The position numbers were made by a program, and so were the translations under genes. Positions 1 through 5,108 of a DNA stretch of 7,054 bases are shown here, piece after piece. Source of the stretch: Rubrobacter sp. (lineage in GTDB: Bacteria; Actinomycetota; Rubrobacteria; Rubrobacterales; Rubrobacteraceae); NCBI GenBank assembly GCA_016781635.1, contig JADDPY010000306.1:12149-19202 (forward strand), read 5' to 3'. Every line of letters starts with the position of its first letter. Position 1 is the stretch's first letter. The notes below the pieces were generated by a model. The model was not told where the DNA came from, searched no databases, and saw only the letters and a program-made list of their open reading frames with translations.

Positions 1-1
1 C

Positions 2-1279
2 ACACCGCACACCGAAGGCGACGTCCGGGAGATGCTGGAGGCGATCGGGATTGGGACGGTTGACGACCTCTTCGCCGACGTCTCGCCGAAGTTCGAGGGG
101 GAGTTGGACCTCCCACCCGCTCTCTCCGAGTACGAAGCCCTCGCAGATGTGGAGGGCCTGGCGAGGGAGAACGTCGCTGGGCTGCCGATCTTCCTGGGGG
201 CGGGGGCGTACGACAGGATCACGCCAGCGTCCGTCGGGGCTATTACCTCACGCGGCGAGTTTCTGACTTCGTATACGCCGTACCAGCCGGAGATCAGCCA
301 GGGCGTCCTACAAGCTATCTTCGAGTTTCAGTCCGTAATCTCCGAGCTGACGGGGTTCGAGATCTCGAACGCCTCCGTTTACGACGGCGCGAACGCCGTA
401 GCCGAGGCAGCCCTAATGACCGCCCGTCAGACAAAGCGCGACCCGCAGGTAGCAGTCTCCAAGGGCCTGAACCCCCGCTACCGCGAAGTAATAGAGACCT
501 ACGGTGTCGAGACGGTAGAGCTACCCTTCGTTGGGGGGACCACGAACTTCTCGGACGTCCCCGAGGGCGTCTCCGGTGTCTTTGTCCAGAGCCCGAACTA
601 CTTCGGGGGCGTCGAGGACGTGCGAGCTGCCTCGGAGGCCGCGCACGCGGTGGGGGCGCTCGCGGTTGCGGTCTGCGACCCGATCTCGCTCGCCGTCCTC
701 GAAGCCCCCGGTAAGCTGGGTGCCGACGTCGCGGTCGGGGAAGCTCAACCTTTGGGGATGCCGCTCCTCTTCGGCGGACCGTACGCCGGGTACATGGCGA
801 CAAGACCCGAGTTCGTCCGTCAGCTTCCGGGGCGCATCTGTGGGGAGACGGTGGACAAGGAAGGCAAGCTCGCCTACGTCCTAACGCTCAGGGCGCGCGA
901 GCAGGACATCCGACGCGCCCGCGCCAACTCGAACATCTGCACGAACCAGGCCCTCACCGCACTCGCCGCGACGGTCTACGCGGCGCTCATGGGGCCGGAA
1001 GGATTGCGCGAGGTCGCGGAACTCTCCATCTCCAAGGCCCACTACCTCGCCGGGAGGCTGGAGGAGGCCGGATTTTCTCTTCGCTATGGGGAGGCGCCGT
1101 TTCTGTGGGAGTTCGCGGTCGAGCTGCCGGACGTTGGTAGGGCGAACGAGGCGCTCCTGGAAAACGACATGATCGGGGGCCTCGACCTCGGCGACGGGGC
1201 GATGCTCATCGCGGTTACGGAGAAGAGGACCAGGGAAGAGCTCGACGGTTTCGTGGAGGTGCTGAAGAATGTTGGGTAG
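2..1279 (+). CDS. gcvPA: Glycine dehydrogenase (decarboxylating) subunit 1, GcvPA (5' partial)
   Basis: This is the alpha half of the split P-protein of the glycine cleavage system. With GcvPB it forms the PLP-dependent cytoplasmic enzyme that decarboxylates glycine and transfers the aminomethyl group to lipoyl-GcvH. The first ATG in the window is at 32, but the reading frame continues upstream as TPHTEGDVRE, which is the conserved start of GcvPA, so the real start lies a few codons left of the window. Counting from the ATG at 32, the family motifs are YTPYQPEISQG (81-91), SVYDGANAVAEA (115-126), the GEAQPLGMPLLFGGPYAG block (236-253) and REQDIRRARANSNICTNQAL (289-308). The PLP lysine belongs to GcvPB, so its absence here is normal. 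The 425 visible residues are slightly short of the usual length of about 440-450. The gene ends with TAG inside the start of gcvPB, which implies coupled translation. Any promoter or glycine riboswitch is out of view. Confidence 0.96.
   Translation, partial: TPHTEGDVREMLEAIGIGTVDDLFADVSPKFEGELDLPPALSEYEALADVEGLARENVAGLPIFLGAGAYDRITPASVGAITSRGEFLTSYTPYQPEISQGVLQAIFEFQSVISELTGFEISNASVYDGANAVAEAALMTARQTKRDPQVAVSKGLNPRYREVIETYGVETVELPFVGGTTNFSDVPEGVSGVFVQSPNYFGGVEDVRAASEAAHAVGALAVAVCDPISLAVLEAPGKLGADVAVGEAQPLGMPLLFGGPYAGYMATRPEFVRQLPGRICGETVDKEGKLAYVLTLRAREQDIRRARANSNICTNQALTALAATVYAALMGPEGLREVAELSISKAHYLAGRLEEAGFSLRYGEAPFLWEFAVELPDVGRANEALLENDMIGGLDLGDGAMLIAVTEKRTREELDGFVEVLKNVG
1255..1260 (+). 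promoter_or_regulatory. Ribosome binding site of gcvPB
   Basis: GGAGGT lies inside the last codons of gcvPA, eight bases before the ATG at 1269. It is a near-perfect Shine-Dalgarno and supports that ATG as the gcvPB start, although it makes gcvPB overlap gcvPA by 11 bp. Confidence 0.8.
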
Positions 1280-2684
1280 TTTGATCCGGGACAAGGGCCG
1301 CGAGGGACGTAGGGGCTACACGCTGCCGAGGTTCGACGTGGAGAGGGTGGATCTCGGGGAGATCCTGCCGAAGGGCGCGCTGCGCGAGGAGAAGCCGGGG
1401 CTCCCGGAGGTGGACGAGCCGACCGTAGTCCGCCACTACACCAACCTTTCGCGCCAGAACTGGGGCATCGACACGAACTTCTACCCGCTCGGTTCGTGCA
1501 CGATGAAGCACAACCCGCGCGCCAACGAGGCCGCCGCCGCGGTCCCCGGATTTGCGGGGCTGCATCCGCTGCAGCCCGAAGGGCAGATCCAGGGCGCTCT
1601 GAAGGTCATGCACGAGATGCAGGGTTTCCTCTCGGCGGTCTCGGGGCTGCCGGCGGTCTCGCTGCAGCCGATGGCCGGCGCCCAGGGCGAGCTCACGAGC
1701 ATCCTGATGGTGCGCAAGTACTTCGAGGACAGGGGGGACACGGAGCGGACGACCGTCCTCGTGCCCTCCACGGCACACGGGACCAACCCGGCGACCGCCA
1801 CTATGGTCGGGTTCGGGACCGAGGAGATCGGGCTGGACGAAGACGGCTGCGTGGACGTCGAGGAGCTTCGTGGGAAAGTCGACGGGACGACGGCGGCGCT
1901 CATGATCACGAACCCGAACACCCTGGGCGTCTACGAGAAGAACATCGCCGAGATCGCGGACATCCTGCACGAGGCCGGAGCCTTCCTGTACATGGACGGC
2001 GCGAACGTGAACGCCATCATGGGCCGGATGCGCCCCGGCGACGCAGGCGTGGACGTGATGCACTTCAACCTCCACAAAACTTTCTCGACCCCCCACGGGG
2101 GCGGCGGGCCCGGCTCCGGCGCCATCGCGTGCTCCGGCGCCCTCGCGCCGTTCCGTCCGGATCCCGTAGCGGAGAAAGACGCCGACGGATACCACCTCGC
2201 CCGTCCCGAGAAGACCATCGGGCGCGTCGCCGGTTTCCACGGCAACTTCGGCGTCTTCCTGAAGGCTTGGAATTACATCAAGATGCACGGGCCGGAGCTG
2301 AAGAATGTGACCGACATGGCCGTTCTGAACGCCAACTACGTACGGGCTCACCTGAGGGGAACGTACCGTATCCCCTACGAGGGCCTCTGCAAGCACGAGT
2401 GCATCGTCCAGCCGCCCAAGGGCAAGAAGGCCCTGGACGTGGCGAAGGGGCTCATAGACCATGGCTTCCACCCGCCGACGGTCTATTTCCCCCTCGTCGT
2501 CAAGGAGGCGATGCTCATCGAGCCCACGGAGACGGAGTCCAAGGAGACCCTCGACGACTTCGTAGGCGCCATGCTCGAGCTCGCGGAGAGGAGCACCGAG
2601 GAGCTAGAGGAGGCTCCGGTCAACGCCCCAACTCGCCGCCTCGACGAGGCGCGCGCCGCCCGCAAGCTCAAGGCCCGGTGGTAG
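1269..2684 (+). CDS. gcvPB: Glycine dehydrogenase (decarboxylating) subunit 2, GcvPB
   Basis: This is the catalytic PLP-carrying half of the split P-protein, 471 residues and complete. The PLP Schiff-base lysine is K270 in NLHKTFSTPHGGGGPG (267-282), the glycine-rich P-protein signature. Other conserved blocks are NFYPLGSCTMKHNPR (70-84), LQPMAGAQGE (132-141), STAHGTNPATA (167-177), YMDGANVNA (241-249) and the GYHLARP segment (307-313). The C-terminus ends in the typical arginine-rich ARAARKLKARW. A strong GGAGGT eight bases upstream fixes the ATG start. It overlaps gcvPA by 11 bp and is followed two bases later by gcvT, so the operon is probably translated as a coupled unit. The protein should pair with GcvPA in the cytoplasm and use GcvH as lipoyl acceptor. 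No frameshift or missing key residue was seen. Confidence 0.97.
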   Translation: MLGSLIRDKGREGRRGYTLPRFDVERVDLGEILPKGALREEKPGLPEVDEPTVVRHYTNLSRQNWGIDTNFYPLGSCTMKHNPRANEAAAAVPGFAGLHPLQPEGQIQGALKVMHEMQGFLSAVSGLPAVSLQPMAGAQGELTSILMVRKYFEDRGDTERTTVLVPSTAHGTNPATATMVGFGTEEIGLDEDGCVDVEELRGKVDGTTAALMITNPNTLGVYEKNIAEIADILHEAGAFLYMDGANVNAIMGRMRPGDAGVDVMHFNLHKTFSTPHGGGGPGSGAIACSGALAPFRPDPVAEKDADGYHLARPEKTIGRVAGFHGNFGVFLKAWNYIKMHGPELKNVTDMAVLNANYVRAHLRGTYRIPYEGLCKHECIVQPPKGKKALDVAKGLIDHGFHPPTVYFPLVVKEAMLIEPTETESKETLDDFVGAMLELAERSTEELEEAPVNAPTRRLDEARAARKLKARW

Positions 2685-2686
2685 GG

Positions 2687-3784
2687 ATGGCCGAAGGGAC
2701 GCTCCGCCGCACCCCGCTCTTCGAGGAGCACAAAGCTCTTGGAGCCCGGCTCGTCCCCTTCGCGGGCTGGGAGATGCCGGTGCAGTACGAGGGGATAAAA
2801 GCCGAGCACGAGGCGGTCAGGACGCGCGCCGGTCTCTTCGACGTATCGCACATGGGCGAGGTGGCGTTCAGGGGCGCGCAGGCCGAGGAGGCGGTGCAGA
2901 GGCTCGTGACGCGGGACGTGAGTCGTCTCGCCGTCGGGCAGACCGGTTACGCGGCGGTCTGCCTCCCCGACGGCGGTACGGTGGACGACGTGCTCGTGTA
3001 TCGTACGCCGGAGGACTTCCTCATCGTGGTCAACGCCGCGAACCGCGAGGGGGACCTCGCCCACTTCAGGGAGCATACGCAGGACCTCGACGTCGAGATG
3101 GTAGATGAGTCCGACGACTGGTCCCTCCTCGCGCTCCAGGGACCCGAGGCCGCGGCTATTCTGCAACGCTTCACGGGGACGAACCTCCCGGAGATCGGGT
3201 ACTACCGCTACGAGGTCGGGGAGGTGGACGATCGTTATGCGTTGATCTCCCGAACCGGCTACACCGGCGAGGACGGCTTCGAGCTCTACGTACGGCCCGA
3301 CGACGCTGCGGAGGTCTGGAGGAAGCTCACGAAGGCCGGGGCGACGCCCACGGGCCTCGGAGCGCGCGATACCCTGCGCTTGGAGGCCGGGATGTGCCTC
3401 TACGGTAACGAGCTCGACAGGGAGACGACGCCGCTGGAGGCCGGTATCGGCTTCGCCGTTCACCTGAATAAACCGGTCGAGTTTGTCGGTCAGGAGGCCT
3501 TGCGCCAGGAGAAAGAGGAAGGCCTTAGAAAAAAGCTCGTCGGCTTCGAGGTCGAGGGGCGCGGGATCGCACGTCACGGCCACGAGGTAACCGTAGACGG
3601 CGAGACCGTAGGCGAGGTGACGAGCGGGACGCTCTCGCCGACCCTGAACCGGGCGATAGGGCTTGCGCTCGTGCGGCCGGAAGTAGAAGATTCCTTCGAG
3701 ATCATCATCCGAGACAAGGCCGTGGCGGCGCACGCCGTGGGGCTGCCGTTTTACAAGCGAGAGGCAAAGGAGAGAAGCTGTTGA
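2687..3784 (+). CDS. gcvT: Aminomethyltransferase, glycine cleavage T-protein
   Basis: GcvT takes the aminomethyl group from lipoyl-GcvH, transfers the one-carbon unit to tetrahydrofolate as 5,10-methylene-THF, and releases ammonia. The 365-residue product has the usual length. It opens with the typical TPLFEEHKALGARLVPFAGW (9-28) and VSHMGEV (53-59). The catalytic aspartate is in GGTVDDVLVY (96-105), as D100 or D101. The folate-binding region shows GYTGEDGFELY (191-201) and LGARDTLRLEAGMCLYGNEL (224-243), with the C-terminal barrel motif EVTSGTLSPTLNRAIG (310-325). The ATG at 2687 is two bases after the gcvPB stop. A GTG at 2678 is in frame but inside gcvPB and adds nothing conserved. No good Shine-Dalgarno precedes the ATG, so translation probably depends on ribosomes finishing gcvPB. 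The TGA stop overlaps the gcvH start by four bases. Confidence 0.97.
   Translation: MAEGTLRRTPLFEEHKALGARLVPFAGWEMPVQYEGIKAEHEAVRTRAGLFDVSHMGEVAFRGAQAEEAVQRLVTRDVSRLAVGQTGYAAVCLPDGGTVDDVLVYRTPEDFLIVVNAANREGDLAHFREHTQDLDVEMVDESDDWSLLALQGPEAAAILQRFTGTNLPEIGYYRYEVGEVDDRYALISRTGYTGEDGFELYVRPDDAAEVWRKLTKAGATPTGLGARDTLRLEAGMCLYGNELDRETTPLEAGIGFAVHLNKPVEFVGQEALRQEKEEGLRKKLVGFEVEGRGIARHGHEVTVDGETVGEVTSGTLSPTLNRAIGLALVRPEVEDSFEIIIRDKAVAAHAVGLPFYKREAKERSC
3767..3772 (+). promoter_or_regulatory. Ribosome binding site deciding the TTG start of gcvH
   Basis: AAGGAG, within a longer AAAGGAGAG at 3766-3774, sits eight bases before the TTG at 3781. It supports a TTG start for gcvH in a TTGA overlap with the gcvT stop. 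No ATG or GTG exists in frame before the conserved YTKTHEWVR segment. Confidence 0.8.
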
Positions 3785-4158
3785 GCGTACCCGGGGAGTT
3801 GCAGTACACGAAGACCCATGAGTGGGTTCGCATAGAAGGCGAGACCGCCACGATCGGCATCACCGAGCACGCCCAGGACGAGCTCGGCGACGTCGTTTTC
3901 GTTGAGCTGCCGGAGGAGGGACGCACCCTCGACGCGGGCGATTCCTTCGGGGCCGTGGAATCCGTGAAGGCCGTCTCGGACCTCTACGCGCCTCTGGCGG
4001 GTGAGGTCATCGAGGTCAACGGGACCCTCGGAGACAACCCCGAGAAGATAAACGAAGACCCCTACGGTGAAGGTTGGATCCTCAAGCTCCGTGTCTCCGG
4101 CGAGCCCGACCTGCTCTCCGCCGAGGACTATGAGAAGCTCCTGGAGCAGGCGGAGTAA
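3781..4158 (+). CDS. gcvH: Glycine cleavage system H-protein (lipoyl carrier)
   Basis: GcvH is the mobile lipoyl carrier of the glycine cleavage system, shuttling the methylamine group from GcvPA/PB to GcvT and then being reoxidised by lipoamide dehydrogenase. The 125-residue length is typical. The N-terminus has the family signature YTKTHEWVRIEG (9-20), followed by GITEHAQDELGDVVFVELPE (26-45). The lipoylation site is K63 in ESVKAVSDLYAP (60-71), and the C-terminal part carries NPEKINEDPYGEGWI (86-100). The start is a TTG overlapping the gcvT stop by four bases and is backed by a strong Shine-Dalgarno. This is the last gene of the operon. No L-protein gene follows, so dihydrolipoyl dehydrogenase must be encoded elsewhere, as is common. 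Seventy bases downstream the opposite strand carries a convergent small gene, and no strong terminator hairpin is visible between them. Confidence 0.98.
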   Translation: MSVPGELQYTKTHEWVRIEGETATIGITEHAQDELGDVVFVELPEEGRTLDAGDSFGAVESVKAVSDLYAPLAGEVIEVNGTLGDNPEKINEDPYGEGWILKLRVSGEPDLLSAEDYEKLLEQAE

Positions 4159-4227
4159 GAAACAAGCTTATCGCCGGTGGCCGGAAGTAGGCAGTAATGA
4201 AGAAGCACCTATTCACCGTCTGGGCGA

Positions 4228-4419
4228 CTACCAAAACATCGGGACCGCGAACCGCCAAGCGAGAAAAACGACGAACGCCCCGAGCAGTAGACGCGTAAGG
4301 AGCACGGCCGGCCCGTGCTCGTCCTTCACCAGCGTCCAGATGCCCGCGATCCAGAGCGACGCTATCAACGCGGCCATCAGGGCCACCGGCAGCCCGTGAT
4401 CCAACAAGTCTCTTATCAT
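4228..4419 (-). CDS. Small two-helix membrane protein of unknown function (63 aa)
   Basis: I do not recognise this protein. From the ATG at 4419 it encodes 63 residues with two clear hydrophobic segments, roughly residues 10-31 and 38-60, joined by a short charged turn (KDEHGP, 32-37). It has an acidic/basic N-terminus (MIRDLLDHG) and almost no tail after the second helix (ends PMFW). The frame stays open upstream to a GTG at 4482, but that 21-residue extension (PALRRAPLKFRA and onward) is antisense to coding-like sequence and probably not translated. No good Shine-Dalgarno precedes the ATG. A TANNNT-like TAAATT occurs four bases before it on the minus strand, which could mean a leaderless or very short leader transcript, but this is speculative. 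The ATG shares its CATG with the first ATG of the plus-strand FUSC relic. Codon use is as G/C-rich as its neighbours. It could be a real small membrane protein or a chance ORF; the two well-formed helices favour the former. Confidence 0.55.
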   Translation of the reverse strand: MIRDLLDHGLPVALMAALIASLWIAGIWTLVKDEHGPAVLLTRLLLGAFVVFLAWRFAVPMFW

Positions 4420-4943
4420 GCTCAATTTATCGGACAAGCAAGCGCGGAACTTTAACGGCGCCCTTCGCAAAGCAGGCACCACCCGGAACCGCTACTCGAT
4501 CCAGATTCTGGCCGCCGGGTACGAGGATGCCCGATTCTCTCCCAAGGCGCGCAATGCCCTGCGGTACCTCGCGTTCTACGCGGCGGCGGAAGGATTAGAC
4601 CTCGCCGTCCGTAATACCAGGGTCCTCGCCCGGTCCGCGGTCTCGGCGATGCGAAGCGGTGAGGCCGCCCCAGACAACCTCACCGAGGCCGTAAGGGACC
4701 TCGCGAGGTCGGCGGAAGCCCTGGCCGTGCAGCTTGAGGAGCCTGCACGAGCCACGGGGACCGGTCACTTCGCGTTGGAGGCTGCGGGCAAGGCCACGAC
4801 CGCGCTCGTGGAGCGCAACGACCTCGAAACGAACATGCTGTCGGACAGGTGCGCTCCACCGCCATCAACCTGCTCAGGCCTCCGGGATGGACTCCGAAAC
4901 CGCACCGGACGCGCTCGACGGCGCCGTCAACAGGGCCGCCTGA
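4418..4943 (+). pseudogene. Relic of a FUSC-family (aromatic acid exporter-like) transporter, C-terminal part only
   Basis: The frame from 4418 encodes a soluble helical segment with EDARFSPKARNALRYLAF (36-53) and LDLAVRNTRVLARSA (60-74), then an alpha-helical stretch with TEAVRDLARSAEALAVQLEE (89-108). This closely resembles the cytoplasmic C-terminal domain of actinobacterial FUSC-like transporters, recognised by pattern and not by search. After codon ATG 4835-4837 the similarity moves to another frame, reading VGQVRSTAINLLR from 4840. After 4878 it moves again, reading SGMDSETAPDALDGAVNRAA from 4881 to the stop at 4941-4943. Each shift is explained by loss of one G from a short G run. The original frame instead runs on as arginine-rich nonsense to about 5005. 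The N-terminal membrane helices expected of the family are absent: upstream of 4418 lie an in-frame stop (4397-4399) and an unrelated minus-strand ORF. I call it a truncated, decayed gene. The two shifts could be sequencing errors, but the missing membrane half could not. Confidence 0.72.
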
Positions 4944-4986
4944 GCACGGGCACCCGGGAGCCTGTTACCTCATGCAGCCCTTCCCG

Positions 4987-4999
4987 CACGGGTGCCGTG
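4987..4999. promoter_or_regulatory. Candidate operator palindrome 1 (CACGG-N3-CCGTG)
   Basis: CACGGGTGCCGTG is a 13-bp perfect palindrome with 5-bp arms and a 3-base centre. A related palindrome begins 24 bp further on. Its right arm overlaps the inner right arm of the larger inverted repeat, so as RNA the two folds would exclude each other. A regulatory role is inferred from position and symmetry only. Confidence 0.35.
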
Positions 5000-5010
5000 A
5001 GGTAACTCGC

Positions 5011-5023
5011 CACGGTACCCGTG
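5011..5023. promoter_or_regulatory. Candidate operator palindrome 2 (CACGG-N3-CCGTG)
   Basis: CACGGTACCCGTG has the same 5-bp arms as palindrome 1 and matches it at 10 of 13 positions. The site lies immediately before the promoter-like bases upstream of tkt, a suitable place for a dimeric regulator. The binding protein is unknown and the function is inference. Confidence 0.35.
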
Positions 5024-5026
5024 TGG

Positions 5027-5052
5027 TTGCCCCATGACGAGGGTAGTAAAGT
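5027..5052 (+). promoter_or_regulatory. Weak candidate promoter for tkt
   Basis: TTGCCC (5027-5032) resembles a -35 box and TAAAGT (5047-5052) fits the TANNNT -10 pattern, but the 14-base spacer is shorter than ideal. It would give a leader of roughly 50 bases before the TTG start. It is the best candidate in this gap, not a firm call. Confidence 0.25.
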
Positions 5053-5094
5053 GCGTTCGTCGGGCCGCGCGAGACGTGGCCGAAAGAGGCACAG

Positions 5095-5100
5095 AGAAGG
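5095..5100 (+). promoter_or_regulatory. Ribosome binding site deciding the TTG start of tkt
   Basis: AGAAGG ends eight bases before the TTG at 5109. An in-frame ATG at 5034 has no comparable site before it, so this sequence favours the TTG as the tkt start. Confidence 0.65.
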
Positions 5101-5108
5101 GTGAAATC

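Larger units (their letters stand above)
4945..5023. repeat. Nested inverted repeat between the FUSC relic and tkt
   Basis: The inner arms GTTACCTCA (4964-4972) and TGAGGTAAC (4998-5006) are a perfect 9-bp inverted repeat around a 25-base loop. The outer arms CACGGGCACC (4945-4954) and GGTACCCGTG (5014-5023) pair at nine of ten positions, with short unpaired spacers between the two stems. The structure starts right after the relic's original stop codon and ends just before a promoter-like sequence for tkt. It could be an old terminator of the FUSC gene, an RNA structure in a tkt leader, or a DNA-binding region. No T-run follows it, so it is not a classical intrinsic terminator. Confidence 0.6.

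Noticed and set aside
1215..2471. 418-codon open frame on the minus strand opposite gcvPB
   Set aside because: It is antisense to a certain gene, has arginine/valine/histidine-rich low-information translation and matches no family pattern. Strong G/C third-position bias of the real gene creates such frames.
1496..2686. Long in-frame extension upstream of gcvT inside gcvPB
   Set aside because: The translation is arginine-rich nonsense in the wrong frame of gcvPB. Family similarity begins only at the ATG at 2687.
2483..3733. 416-codon open frame on the minus strand opposite gcvT
   Set aside because: Same artefact of codon bias. gcvT has complete catalytic motifs and this frame has none.
4159..4227. 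Possible terminator between gcvH and the convergent small gene
   Set aside because: The only symmetric element noticed is CCGG-TGG-CCGG (4174-4184), a four-base stem with no T-run. This is too weak to call a terminator.
4943..5005. Arginine-rich C-terminal tail of the plus-strand frame beginning at 4418
   Set aside because: It arises after the two inferred shifts and reads through the palindromic patch. The family-like frame already ends at 4941-4943.
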